From Angiostrongylus vasorum (taxonomy: Eukaryota > Nematoda > Chromadorea > Rhabditida > Metastrongylidae), in NCBI GenBank assembly GCA_018806985.1, contig JADANN010000024.1, positions 310,001 to 374,000 of the forward strand: a stretch of DNA of 64,000 nt. Direction: 5' to 3'. The notes beneath the pieces were generated by a model. It was not told the origin of the DNA and did not search any database. It saw only the letters and a list, made by a program, of their open reading frames with translations. Shown one piece after another: positions 1 through 11,179 of this stretch (position 1 is its first letter; every line of letters starts with the position of its first letter). The translations under genes were made by a program, and so were the position numbers.

Positions 1-1490
1 GGACAGGATGTCCGTGCACAACGTTCTCCACTGGTCTGGCATTCCTTCCTTTTGAAGATAGAATGTGTCATACGGTTTGCGAGAACTACTTGTAAATTGT
101 GGTTTCTAGTTCTAATAAAGTCGGTAATGATGTTGCCAGCTCTTAAAGCTATCTCTTTTTTTCATGTTTTTCTATCGCAACTCGACCCTCAGAAGGATTC
201 CAGATTGTTCTACTTCAGTGGGATTTTTAGTGCCTGGGACGGAAGTTGTGGAACGGAAAGCTGGTGTAGAAGTTTTCCGTGACCAGTTCCATATCATGCC
301 GGGAAGCTTTGATGGTCCCATTCTCGTTCACTAAGGCTAAAATCGAAACAATATAATCACACAAATCCCCACGACATTTTTTCAGACTCATTCTTTTTCT
401 CTGCTGCTTCTAAGAGCTTCTTCTGCCTGTACCGATGCAGGTCTTCCTGCAGAGCTCTTCCGCAACTGTCATTTATTAGTAGCCGAGTTAAACTTATTGC
501 AGCAAGATCAAGTTTCAGTTTCCTTCTCTTTTCTAGCAATTCCTCAGTAGTAATGGGGATGCGATCCGATCACCTTGATTGCGGAGCTAAAGCCAATTCA
601 GCACAACTTATGAGTCTTTCAATAAGCACCTCATAGCCTTCAGTCGGGTGTTCTTTAACCTGCCAGCCACGTTTAGGTAGGATTTCGCTTAGAATGTTAT
701 CGTCATATACAGCTAGGCCTTTCTTTGTGGTCGATGACATGGATTCTTTTTCCACCTTACGTCTCAATCGGATCTGCGCAAAGAAGGCGGTGATAGGACC
801 CAGTAGAGAATGATGGGAGTGCTAATCTTTCAAGTAGTCACCATCTTCTATTGGTCAGAATATAGTCGACACCCGCCCTGTCGTAGGGATACTCGCATTT
901 CCAACGACGACTTTGTTTCTTCAAGAAAATCAGGTTTCCTTGAAAGAGGCGTGCTGCAAACAAGAGTCATGCAACACGGTTTCTATTCTCATTTCTTTCT
1001 CCTAATCCAAAATTTCAGATCCTATATTCACTCTCGTTGGCTCTTCCAATTCCGACATTGAAATCTCCGACAACAAATTTGTAATAAGCTTTAGAACTGC
1101 AGATAACTTTCTCCAACTGGTAGCAGAACACACCTAATTCGCACTCATTAGGTGCATCGGTCTGTGAGCAGTGGTTGATGATGGTAATCTTTTCATGACG
1201 TGTTGATTGAAGACGGAGGACGGCCATGCGAAGATGAAGGATCTCGTACAGGTCAACAAGATAGATACTGGACGAGTGGACGACAAAGCCTGCGCCACCA
1301 ATATTTCATAGCGGCACTTTTTCTCCGCGGATGGCAAAGGTACTGTTGCTAAGCGGGCATATGTCGACCACCCTGCTTTTTTATTTCTTCTAATACTACC
1401 ACATGGAATGTGAAGCGCTCTGCGTTTCAAAAACAGCGTGAAGATCGGTGTCTGAGGATAGTGTTCTCGCATTGTATGCGCAGGCTAAGA
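1..1490 (-). pseudogene. RTE-type LINE remnant: endonuclease and start of reverse transcriptase
   Basis: Read on the minus strand from about 1490 downward, broken frames line up with the APE-like (EEP) endonuclease of RTE-type LINEs often mis-annotated in hookworms as 'craniofacial development protein 2-like'. Seen in order: an N-terminal stretch ACAYNARTLSSDTDLHA, then IRGEKVP, then GGAGFVVHSS, then the core YYKFVVGDFN near 1060-1090, then VDYILTNRRW near 840-870. A linker follows at 357-767 (ALQEDLHRYRQKKLLEAAE), and below 350 a stretch resembling the start of the RT (VTENFY, later PDQWR-like remnants). Several stops and frame shifts make it non-functional. It is cut by the window edge, so its 3' end is not visible. 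Family assignment is from memory of the hookworm RTE protein; no search was run. Confidence 0.8.
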
Positions 1491-2805
1491 AACAATCTCC
1501 ATGGAGTGTCGTGGGTGTGTTCGTCAGAGCCAGTTCCATGACATCCTCCGTAACCTGAGTCATCTTGACCTCTCAACGGTCGTCTGACGGCGTGACTTCA
1601 TAGAACAGCCAGTGTGCGGGGTCCTGAGGCTGGCCTATTGCTGGTTACTGAATCTGATTTTCTCTGGAGTCCTGACTTTATCTTGCAAGGGCGTTTTCAT
1701 GTCTTCAACATGATGTGGATCCGAGGAAAGTTTCTTTTCGGCAACGATTCCTCCGTTCGGTCTTCCCTAATAATTCATTCGAACAAAATAAAACGGAAAT
1801 AAATCAAAAATGAAAGTAAGGATGAAAATGACCGACCGCTCAAGGACGATGTAGAAGCCAAACTCCTACTCTGCTTAAAACACTTCTCTGAAGAACGCCT
1901 CTCTACTTAGAACAACCATACATTATGATGATGACAGAGCAGAATTTCATCTCACCGGACTGCCCCAATGTCGCACTCAGCGCTTTTACCAGGATTTGAA
2001 TGACACTGTTTTCATTGTCACTCGATGCTTTCTCCATCGAAGTATCGATTATTCGCGGCAATTTTGCCATTAAAAGTAAAATACTCTTGCATGAGGCTTA
2101 ATTGACACCATGAACCTTGAATAGAATTTGTAGTGACCTTTTGATTCCCACTTTGTCATAATTTTCTCAGGCGTTTCATTACTCAAACACGCATCTGGCA
2201 GGCCGACGTGTCGGTTGCTTAAGACGTTATCATCGTTGCCAAGGTGCAACCGTCTGGCCCGTCCACAGAAAGCTTGACAATCATGCTTGCTGAAATGAGC
2301 TCAAAATGCTTTCAAACGGGCGTTGTCGTGTAGAAAGTACGCGAATAAAATTCCTCTTCTATGAAACCTCATTCCTTGCGTTCTTATCGACGACAACTGA
2401 ACTATCCACATGTCTTGAATTCGACGATATCTAGTTGGGCCCAGAATTTCCTGCTTATCTTCTCATACATTACCTTCGTTTTTTTAACGGTCAATACTTA
2501 CGGACGATTAACGTTGATTATCTGATATCGATTGCAACATATAAACTGGCCTGTGCGTTTGTTTGTTTGTTTGTACATTTGTTCACCAGTTTGTTTTCAG
2601 GTGCAAATTGTGCTTCTCGTCTTCCACTTTCGTTTGCTTTTTGGATCCTATTCATAGTAAAGACAACAGTGTATGGTGCCAAATATAAAACTATATGATA
2701 AAACAAGAATAGTTAATAGTTCCAACAGTTTTAAGTCAGTGGATACAGGATCTGCTAGAAGTGTAACTCAAAAGACCGACTTTGTATAAACTTCGGCATA
2801 GATAG
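1491..2805. other. No gene seen; AT-rich intergenic DNA
   Basis: Open frames here are short and without recognisable motifs. A short run of GTTT repeats lies near 2558-2575. I see no element borders or RNA gene. Confidence 0.5.
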
Positions 2806-2912
2806 TTGATATATTTGTTTATATGATCTTATAAACTGACCTTCTTTAGCTGATTCGAGGTTGGTATAGATCTTCGTTGTCGTTGTCGTTGTTGTTGGTG
2901 TTGTTGGTCGAT

Positions 2913-2950
2913 GGCCGACGTTTCGGCGATTTCGCCTTCCTGAGAGCCTG
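2913..2950 (-). ncRNA. Hammerhead-ribozyme-like core (PLE left arm)
   Basis: On the minus strand: GGCT, CTCAGGA (one change from CTGANGA), hairpin GGCG-AAAT-CGCC, GAAAC, GTC, then GGCC. GGCT pairs with GGCC to close stem I (three Watson-Crick pairs and one wobble). The core change G5 to C should inactivate it. Confidence 0.5.
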
Positions 2951-3166
2951 GACGTATTTTATACTAGGATACTTTAATTATTCGGTGGAAAAAAGGGCTA
3001 AACTATTAAAGAAGATCAAACTTTTAAATAGATGGTGAGTTAGGATGCTACGGTCAAATGTAGTTCTACGCCATATTGAACGGAAAGGCTACTCACCGTG
3101 ATGTTACGAGGGGGAACTGGCCCACGCGCTGTTCACGTGGGGTCCCAAGTGAGGCACACACAGAGG

Positions 3167-3571
3167 TCAAAATGTCATTTCGAAATAAAGCGCCAGGTCA
3201 CGTATAATAGTGAGGCATTCGTCTTTCCGGTTCCTCTTTGGATTTTTGAGATTTATCCAAAAACGCCTCAAGATCTTGTGCGTTGACGTTTTTGGTCCCT
3301 GTGCTAGGATCCGCACAGTCACTTCAAAATCATCGCCGTTGTGCTTTTGTTCCCTATGCGTACCAAGAGGAGTGTTTTGACGAATTTTAACTTTCCCATC
3401 TAGATGTTCTTTTATGCGGACACAAAGTGGTCTTCCCGTTTCCCCAATATATTCCTCACTGCATGCGTTACATGAGATCAAGTATATTATACCTGAACTC
3501 CTGCAATCCGCGTCTCTCCCGTTAGGACAGATCATACAGTTTTCTGAGCTGCACAAACGATGTGATATCAT
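3167..3571 (-). pseudogene. GIY-YIG endonuclease domain of the inverted PLE arm
   Basis: An open frame of 134 codons encodes the C-terminal GIY-YIG nuclease region of a Penelope-like element. It shows a CxxCxNGRxxDC zinc-like cluster (CMICPNGRDADC), the GIY equivalent GIIYLISCNAC, the YIG equivalent EYIGETGRPL, then VRIKEHLDGK with the expected Arg, and PLGTH further on. PLE integrases of this type nick DNA for target-primed reverse transcription. This copy is on the minus strand, is better preserved than the plus-strand copy at 4777-5270, and has no RT attached. It is a truncated inverted arm and not an independent gene. Confidence 0.85.
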
Positions 3572-3789
3572 TGGATATTAGAATAACAGAGAAGCATCTC
3601 AATGATGTTTCTCGCTATCGAGCATCCCCTGAAAAAGGAATGTAGAAATCAATACCGAAAATTAAATCAACAATGGGTCAACACGGCAAAGGCTGCGAAT
3701 TTAGAGCCTCCAGTTATTTCTCGACTTAAAAACGGACATCTAATTTGCCCTGTCCTTTACTTGCTTATTAAAAACGCATAAGCTTACTT

Positions 3790-4717
3790 CAACTGACGAC
3801 ATCAGGTCAACGAACCCATCATCATTTAAAGTTAGACCTATCATCAGTTGTGTACGCGGGTCAACGGATAGAACAACGTGGTTCCTAAACCTTATTCTGA
3901 CCCAGTTGCTAAAATTCATTCCAACCCATTTACCCGACACCAAAATATTTCTAGATCACCCACGGTGCGCGCAACCACACAGCACGCATGTAATGGAGTC
4001 ATTCGATGTTACTTCACTTTATACCAACGTGTCGAATGACTCCGCAATGCAAGCCATTCTCGAGCAGCTCCTAGAGCACGAAAAGAAAAATAAAAATGTA
4101 CAACTTGTCGATTGCGCAACTAATGACTCTCTTAAAGACACTGTCTTAGTTGTCCAATGTTCGGGTGGTCTGGGAAATATTTAGCACAAATTAGAGGGTT
4201 GGCCATGGGACAGCGTTTAGCATCAAGCCTTGCCATCTCTTTCATGTCTAAGGTGGAAGCTCCAGTTCTCGATCACGGACCCTTACTCTACCGTCGTTAA
4301 ATAGACGAGTGCTTGATCGTCTGTTCCACACAAGAACAGATGGATGAATGCTTTGAATTGTTAAACCGACAGTCAGAGTATATAAAATTTACACGAGAAA
4401 AACCAACCGAAAACTGGCTTCTATTCTTAAACATCCAAATAAAGCTCTCAGAAAGTGGCCATGTAACAGAATGGTATCGTAAGCCAAGTAGTAAGAACAT
4501 ACTTGTTCACTACCTCTCCTCTCATCCTTCACACATGAAAAACGCACTTATCAAGAACATGTACCGTACGGCTAAAAGTGTTTGTACAGGAGAAGAGGAA
4601 AGGAAGGATTCGCTAAACCTGGCACGAAAAATGGCCATTTCCAGTGGCTACGAAGTCGAAGCCACTCGGTTTAGACAAAACCGTATGGAAGTCCCCCAAA
4701 ATAATGTTTGGACGTAA
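3790..4717 (+). pseudogene. PLE reverse transcriptase, inactivated
   Basis: Three frames together give a PLE reverse transcriptase. Around 3829-3960 is a KVRPIIS-like motif followed by TQLLKFIPTHLPDTKIFLDH. Around 3990-4030 is FDVTSLYTNV, the typical PLE/telomerase-type motif A. After a stop at 4182, another frame reads IRGLAMGQRLASSLAISFMS (motif B). The motif C box, normally YxDD, is a stop followed by IDE at about 4300-4315, so both the tyrosine position and the second Asp are lost. The frame then reads FELLNRQSEYIKFTREKP and WYRKPSSKNILVHYLSSHP, both strong PLE signatures. Stops and shifts show that it cannot make an active enzyme. Confidence 0.85.
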
Positions 4718-4776
4718 GTAAGGTCCCTTTTTGAGCTACTCTTCATATCAAATAAAGTAAGTTACGCCATTAAAAG

Positions 4777-5270
4777 ATGCTTAAGAAAAGTGGTCTTGAA
4801 AATTATGTTACGATTATTGACATCCCACCCAATACTCTACGCCGTCAGTTAATTCGCAGCCGTCTCTGTGATCGTTCGTGCAGCTCAGAAAGCTGTATGA
4901 TCTGTCCTAACGGGAGAGACGGGGATTGCATGAGTTCAGGTATAATATACTTGATCTCATGTAACGCATGAGGTGAGGAATATGTTAGGGGAAACGAGCA
5001 GACCACTTTGTGTCCGTATAAAAGAACATCTAGATGGGGGAAGTTAAAATTCGTCAAAACACTCGTCTGGGTACGCATAGGGCACAAAAAGCACAATGGC
5101 GATGATTTTGAAGTGATGGTGCGGATTCCAGCGCAGGGAGTCGAAAACATCAACGCGCAAAACTCTTGAGGCGTTTTGGATAAATTTCAAAAATCCAAAG
5201 ATGAACCGGAAAGACGAATGCCTCACTATCACACGTGACCTGGCGCCCTATTTCAAAATGATATTCTGAC
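4777..5270 (+). pseudogene. GIY-YIG domain of the plus-strand PLE copy, broken
   Basis: Starting in the frame LKKSGLENYVTIIDIPPNTL, this region carries the CMICPNGRDGDC cluster and GIIYLISCNA. A stop then interrupts the domain where the inverted copy has CSEEYIGE. Further on, shifted frames give YIG-like and HLDG remnants and the downstream NPK..RKDECLTI segment. It matches the inverted copy at 3167-3571 closely, so the two arms are copies of the same 3' end. Confidence 0.8.
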
Positions 5271-5450
5271 ACCGGGGTGTGTCTTGCTCGCAACCCCACA
5301 TGAACAATGCGTGGGCCAGTCCCACTCGCAATATCACGGTGAGTAGCCTTTCTGTTCGATATGGCGTCTATTTAAAAGTTTGATCTTCATTAACACTTTA
5401 GCCTTTTTTTCCACCGAATAATTAAAGTTTTCTTATATAAAATACGTCCA

Positions 5451-5489
5451 GGCTCTGAGGAAGGCGAAATCGCCGAAACGTCAACCATC
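5451..5489 (+). ncRNA. Hammerhead-ribozyme-like core (PLE right arm)
   Basis: The sequence reads GGCT, CTGAGGA, an unpaired A, hairpin GGCG-AAAT-CGCC, GAAAC, GTC, then AACC. All catalytic-core positions of a type I hammerhead (CUGANGA, GAAA, UH) are present. Stem III is reduced to the self-complementary ACGT, as in minimal hammerheads thought to act as dimers. Stem I is weak here (U-A, a C/A mismatch, then two G-C pairs). Confidence 0.6.
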
Positions 5490-5591
5490 GACCAACAACA
5501 CCAACAACCACGACAACGACAACGAAGACCTATTCCAACCTCGCATCAGCTAAAGAAGATCAGTTTATAAGATCATATAAATAAATATGTT

Positions 5592-5950
5592 AGAAGTATA
5601 GGTAGCAATCGATTGGATACACAACAGTGGCGATGACATCAGTGAGTAAATGTAGTGGTTTCGTACTGCCGGACACCAATTGCTGGATAATTACGTTAGT
5701 TTATGCTACTTTGAATCGAAAAGAACTTGCATAGACGAAAATGTACCCATTGTTAGTGTTACTTGGCCTTGGACAATGTCTAAGATTTGGTCATAGATGT
5801 GTGTTCTTCGGAATCTTTCGTCAACTCTCATACATCATCGTTAAGAAAATTACTTTAGATGGAAGAAAGTGGCACATACCGCTCAACTATTGGCTATTTG
5901 CAGTAGAAGTAACGCTATTATATTTATAGATTTCATGCAGAAAGAAATCC
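5592..5950. other. No gene seen between PLE and microsatellite
   Basis: Only short open frames without motifs. An AT-rich transition leads into the TA/CA microsatellite. Confidence 0.5.
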
Positions 5951-5957
5951 GAGCACA

Positions 5958-6005
5958 CATATATATATGTACATATGTATATATATATATATATATACAT
6001 ATATA

Positions 6006-6091
<86 letters not shown>

Positions 6092-6145
6092 CACACACGA
6101 GCACGCATACACGCACATATACCTACATATATATACACACATACA
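5958..6145. repeat. TA-rich tract and long (CA)n microsatellite
   Basis: Alternating TA/TACA repeats run from about 5958 to 6008, then a nearly pure (CA)n of about 40 units to 6088, then degenerate CACACG/TACATA units to about 6145. The apparent HTHTHT and CVCVCV open reading frames across it are artefacts of the repeat. Confidence 0.97.
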
Positions 6146-6349
6146 TTCGTACATACTCCATGGGCGAGCCATGTGTGTACCACATTCCAACGTTATTCGT
6201 CCATGAGGAACAAAACAGCTGCTAGTGTGGAACAGCTCCTTTCGCTTAATGTCCTCCATACAATAAAAGGCAGGGAAATAACCATATTCTTCCATCCATT
6301 TTTGAATTTAGAAATTAAACACGAATGTGATGGTGCATTTTAACGAGAT

Positions 6350-7900
6350 TTTCACTAATGTTGCTGTCGCATTTTCTTCTTTGCAACATGTCCATTTTAT
6401 TCACCCCCTTCCCAACGCCGTCGATCCATCTGTCCTCCGTAGTTTCACACCAACGATCTAATTAACTGAGAATAAATATAGAAACGACCTTCATCGGTGA
6501 GAATTTTGTGTTGCGCTTTCATTTCCATTTTTTTAAGAAAAAAAACCGTGAATAGGCAGCCATTGTTAGTGAAAAGGAGGCCTATGAGGTGGAATCGAAA
6601 CTAGTAATTTCAGAAAAAAAGAAATAAAGACACACTTCCGAGCCGAGACTGCTGTGTGGAATATGCGCACAACTATCACAAGGATGTAGGGGTCCACCTA
6701 TACAGGTGGAAAACTCGTCCACACTCAAGCAAAGCACAATCAATCGATATCGTCTGGTTGTGGCGAGAGATGTTGGTCACTTATCGTTTCCTAAAAGGAA
6801 AGGACAACAATACTTTCATAATACTCCCATGCTTATCAACTAGTATTTATCGAGAGTGTCACATAGTACAACCATTGTGATTGCTGATGTAGTTTTGCAG
6901 ACACGATTTGTATCAGCGATGGAAGTCTTGGTCTATAAATAAGAAAAGACATCCTTGTCACTTTTTTGTGGAGACACCATCGACTGCTCCGTCTAACAAC
7001 CAAGTTCGCCAGCTGTTTTGGACATGAAAATACCTGGGTGATGTCAATCTTTACTGACGTCTACCCACTAGATTGATGTTGTCAGGCTCGTTCCTAGTGT
7101 TGTTACAATTCCCTTCAATATCCTTCTCTCACATATACGTCATCGTCTTCCACAAGTCCTTTAAACGAAGTAAACACTTATAAAACGGAAAACACATCAG
7201 TTCGCCTCACAATTACTTCGGTTTCGCCGGCGTTGGCAACCGAAAGAAATTAGTGAGATGAGGGCGGAGCAAACAACTATACCCTCGCCCCCGACGTCAG
7301 AATGACGTCGGTCCGCCCATTTCGCGCCCTCAAGCGAGACAATCTCACTATAATGATATCTTCTCGTGTTGAGTGTTCGACTTTGCTAAGATTTGCCCAC
7401 TCGACAATGTTTGCTCTATTGAGCTTGATAATTGTGAATCTGTTCTATGTAAAAATTTTTTTGTGTTCAAAATTCACAAGTAGGAGTTCGGACTCTCTCT
7501 CAGAGGTCTTCACATCGCCTCATGATGGTGCTTGCTCGGAACGGGTATGGCATGATCATCTCCATTCACCAAATTGGTTGCGCATAAATCCTAAAGGACG
7601 TGCATCATCCTTCTCTTCAGCATTTCTCCTAGGTAACCTGAATGATCGCATTTTAATACGATGCACGAGAAATAGGTTATCGATCTTTTAGCTTACTCGA
7701 CGGAGAATAGAAACAAGAAATGTATTCATTTCTTTTCTGATATTTTCGTTGTCCTTTCATTACCGACGATCCTTGGTACCAGTGTACTGTATATAGGTAG
7801 CTTTTCTGAAAAACGAAGGAATTAGCGATCTTCTTTCTATACATGAATGGTATTTTTGAAAAAGAACTCTGCATCTGTCATTGTTCTATTTCGTTGGCAT
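6350..7900. other. No gene seen
   Basis: Open frames (for example 6656-6880 and 7302-7691) show no recognisable domains or exon-like structure. I cannot assign a function or a repeat family. Confidence 0.45.
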
Positions 7901-7972
7901 ATTATTCCAGATATTTGTTTATGTTTTCTTATGAACTGGTCTTTTTTAGCTAACGCGAGGTTGGTATTGTTG

Positions 7973-8041
7973 TCGTTGCTATTGTTGTTGTTGTTGTTGT
8001 TGTTGTTATTGTTGTTGTTGTTGTTGTTGTGTTGTTGTTGT
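7973..8041. repeat. (GTT)n/(CAA)n microsatellite
   Basis: Nearly uninterrupted GTT triplets. It lies inside the small foldback element and corresponds to the CAA-rich linker of the PLE terminal repeat. Confidence 0.95.
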
Positions 8042-8046
8042 TCGAT

Positions 8047-8082
8047 GGGTGACATTTCGGCGATTTCGCCTTCCTCAGAGCC
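8047..8082 (-). ncRNA. Hammerhead-ribozyme-like core
   Basis: Minus strand: GGCT, CTGAGGA, A, hairpin GGCG-AAAT-CGCC, GAAAT, GTC, ACCC. The core is complete except that the base after GAAA is T instead of C, and stem I keeps three of four pairs. Confidence 0.5.
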
Positions 8083-8807
8083 GTGCTATTCGGAGTGGGA
8101 CGAGTGAACTATACCAAGCTCGTAAGAGCTCAAAAAGATCGATTCATAAGAACATATAAATAGATATACCGATCATTTATGTCAAGGTTTATAGAAAGTC
8201 AGTCTTTTGAGTCATTCCAGTTGTTTCGCATAAAACGCTATCCAACTTGTTCTTTAATGCAGTAATCCTTACGAACTATGTTACTATGGAAAAAATGTAT
8301 TAGCTTCTTGAACCACACCAGGACAGTTGCCTTTTTCTGCCCTAAAAGATTCGGCGTACGGTAACTACTGCTGTGCACTTCTGTCAATGCCATGGGAAGT
8401 CTTTGTACTTAAAAAATCAAGAAATGCCTCTTATGCGTTAAATTCCATGATAATTAGTAGCCGCTTTCGCACATATGGAGAAAAAAAATCCTCAATGTCA
8501 ATATATCTAAAGGATTTTTCCCCATAGTTTAAATGTTAATGGAAACTCGAATAGAGGGATAGCTTGCGGTTTGAAAATCGGTCTCTGTGTTAATGAATAT
8601 GGTATCAGGACTTCAGAATCCTTGCGAAACCATCTGCACTTATTCCTATCACATATCGCTAATAAATGAAGATACGCTTGAAATATTAGTTGGAAGGAGT
8701 CCAAGTTTTGCTTTCAAGAATATCCGTTCGATTCCCACCATTTACAGACCACTGAAAGAAAATCAATGAGCCAGTTATTATTATAGATAAGCGGACAACG
8801 GCCAGCT

Positions 8808-9190
8808 CCTAACGGTTTACCGCTTCATCGTGGCTGGGAGCTGTTACTGCGTGCCCGGCTGCGATGTACAGAGGGGGATTCGTCTCCCTGGTAGCGTCTC
8901 CCAAGCTAAGAAGGAGTCCGATGTTTCCATCAGGAAGCCTAGCTAACACTAAACCAATACCAGGATCCACCACCATCCTGGTATTAAACTAGTTGCATGG
9001 TGGCAAGTCTCCCTTTGATCTACAAAGGCTGCGACTGCCTGTGGTGGTGGGGGCAGCTTTGGTCACGCTGACCTCGTCACTCCAGGGAACCATAGTGGCT
9101 AAACGAGCAAAACTCCGAAGAAATGGAGATTATGCTGGGGTCCGCACAATCTGTATGGACAAGCCATCCAAGTATCCAAGTATCTAAATA
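8808..9190 (+). repeat. Short repeat family B, copy 1 (shares RTE tail)
   Basis: A dispersed repeat of about 380 bases beginning near AACGGTTTACCGCTTCATCG and ending in the tail GTCCGCACAATC then CCAAGTATCCAAGTATC. The tail matches the 3' end of the RTE-type LINE copy at 19740-19805. The head has weak RNA polymerase III box-like segments (TGGCTGGGAG and GGATTCGTCTCC). Best read as a SINE, or truncated derivative, moved by the RTE machinery. Confidence 0.7.
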
Positions 9191-9191
9191 T

Positions 9192-10833
9192 AGAGAAACG
9201 GCACTCATATACTACTTCCTCGAAGTTACTGGGATTCACTGATTGCTTTTTTATTTTCCCGTGACCTTCAAAAGATGACTTTGTGAACGAGAAACAATAC
9301 TTTACTAGTTGTGGATGGTTCTAAAATCAAGTCCATCTCATGAATTTCCATGCTATAGGACTAGAAAGAAAACAAATTAATATGGAGATAGAATTCGATC
9401 ATCCTAATGCCAGCCTATAAATGAGCCTGCTTTGAACGAAGTCTTTCATGCGATTCTAGTTTTCCTTCACTTTTTTCATTATGTTTTCTGGTATACACAT
9501 AATGTTCTCTTCGACTAAAATCCAGATGACGTCCCAAACCACTGGATGGCCATGAGAACTCATTCCGTTCAGCTTTCAAATCATCTCTTGCCTATCTGAA
9601 CTGAAAATCTATGCATTGACAGACTTTTTCTCCTACGTTGCCGTTTCCTGCCCTCCATTTACCATCTACGACGCTATTTTCATGTACTCTCTGAGTATTC
9701 GAAGACTTATGCTTAGTTGGACAGCATATGCGCTTTTATCCGTCCGTTATACGAGTGTTCAATCTACAATCGATAATCGATTTTTGCATCGTGTTGTGTT
9801 CATAGACGTGTCGTCGTGCCATGTGATGTTGTCTTGGCCACCGGTGACGGTACTATTGATGACGTTCGATATGGTTTATACGATTATGTCAAATAACTAC
9901 CTACATAAACATAAATCGAACTGTTTTAGGTAGGTCAGATCTTCATAATCGTCCATGTTTTTCTTATTAACCAGGCAAAATGTAGTATTCACAGACACTT
10001 TCTCGTAGAACTCTATAAAACTACTGCGAATCTCATTCCATATCGCGAACTCATTAAATGAATTCCGCGAGTGTTTTCCTTCAGTGAAAGACTAGTTGGC
10101 TGAACCGCGCTCTATCAGTCATCTTTGGCAGAGCACCCTGAAATAGAAACGCATTTCGAGAACGGATTTCATTTAGAGCTGATTACACCTAAAAAGAAAC
10201 ATTTACAACAACTCGTTTTTTCAGTGAGTTCACCTACTCAGCACTCTTTTTTGAAATTAATCCCACTCATACTTGTACTGCATGAATTCTTTGCATAGAA
10301 ATTGATTATATTAATATTTCGGGCTTCTTGAGGGTACGTAGATATTTTTCAGTAGTTTTATCCTCTCTTATATAAAGGCTATTATTTGGCCCAAAAGACT
10401 TCCGTAGAATAGTGATTCAGCAAGGTAAACTACTAATGCTCTCATTTTGGCTCAAACTCTGGTGAGTCAGTGAATATTGCCAGATCGTGATTAGAATTAG
10501 TCGCAATTGTGGACGTAGGCTCCAAATGCTGAATTCATTGATATGAGCAAATATAAGGTCGCCTAAGGTGCACAATTTAGGCACCTTCACACTTCATAAT
10601 TGATAGAGTGCAAACCAATTTCGGTTTGCACTAGCTGCTTTTTCCTTCTTCTTCTCCTTTCTGGTTTCTGGTGGCAGAACGAATGAAATCTAACCCACCA
10701 AGGGGATCTAATTTGGTGACTTTGAAGTCAACCTAAATAAAGTAAAATGTTTCTTTCCGCACTATACAAAGTTGTGAATGGATATATCTGTGTACGACTT
10801 TTTTCAGCATGAATTTAATTATAACGTTTTCAG
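9192..10833. other. No confirmed gene
   Basis: An open frame at 9616-9933 follows an acceptor-like TTGACAG and has hydrophobic stretches, but I recognise no family and see no matching donor-phase partner. Otherwise AT-rich DNA without visible element ends. Confidence 0.4.
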
Positions 10834-11178
10834 CTGCGCCTCGTTTGCCTATTTGCCGTTATGGAATCAGCTTATGCATCACTATTTCCCGCCAAAAAAC
10901 TTCACCGATCGTTGTTGGCAACCGGACGCAGGTAATCGATACATCGATTGATCTGAAAATTTGGCAAATGAGTTGATGAGCACTGGTTAGAAAATCCAAA
11001 AAATAACGACGTTAATTTTAATGGAAATAGAAATTACCTAGTTAAACTCTCAGAAAAACAAAAGTGTTCGTTGGGTCTTCATTTGAGACCAACCAATAAT
11101 CGATTGATCCAGGCATTGGAATGGTACCGTGCACGTCAGCGTGTTTTACGCTCGTTGAACGAATTGATCAACAAGAGT
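10834..11178 (+). CDS. Two-exon fragment of an unrecognised protein
   Basis: Exon 10834-10931 follows a canonical TTTTCAG and ends at a GTAATC donor. Exon 11054-11178 follows CTCTCAG and ends at GTGGGT. The phases agree across the junction (one base plus two), giving about 74 residues with a composition typical of real coding sequence, including SFAYLPLWNQLMHHYFPPKN and, downstream, NRLIQALEWYRARQRVLRSL. I do not recognise the family and could not find flanking exons, a start or a stop. It may be part of a gene with long introns or a decayed duplicate. Boundaries are inferred from splice signals only. Confidence 0.4.
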
Positions 11179-11179
11179 G

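Larger units (their letters stand above)
2806..5590 (+). mobile_element. Penelope-like retroelement with inverted 3'-end copy
   Basis: A Penelope-like element (PLE) body reads on the plus strand from about 3600 to 5270, followed by a non-coding terminal region to about 5590. The left arm (2806-3571) is an inverted copy of the right end (about 4870-5590), so the locus has a long inverted repeat around the RT. Both arms end in the same AT-rich sequence (ATCATATAAATAAATAT on the right, its complement on the left). Both carry the run CCAACAACACCAACAACNAC and a hammerhead-like core. Such partial inverted or tandem terminal copies are known for PLEs. The element is dead: the frame shifts several times and the RT catalytic box is broken. 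Confidence 0.85.
7905..8175. mobile_element. Small foldback element with PLE-like ends and a hammerhead-like core
   Basis: The left end (ATATTTGTTTATG, then TTCTTATGAACTGGTC) is repeated inverted at the right end (about 8132-8175, GATCGATTCATAAGAACATA then TAAATAGATAT). Inside, on the minus strand, are a hammerhead-like core, a (CAA)n tract of about 65 bases and the segment AACCTCGCGTTAGCTAAA. The order core, CAA-rich linker, AACCTCG segment, AT-rich end is the same as in the terminal region of the PLE at 2806-5590, but there is no RT or endonuclease. Confidence 0.7.

Noticed and set aside
1134..1472. A 112-codon open frame on the minus strand
   Set aside because: It is a shifted frame over the decayed RTE endonuclease; the homologous residues are in the neighbouring frames.
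5869..6343. Several overlapping open frames of 75-120 codons on both strands
   Set aside because: They are translations of the (CA)n/(TA)n repeat (HTHT, CVCV, YIYI) and not genes.
9616..9933. A hydrophobic open frame that might be a membrane-receptor exon
   Set aside because: No family motif, no verified splice partner; not enough to call a gene.
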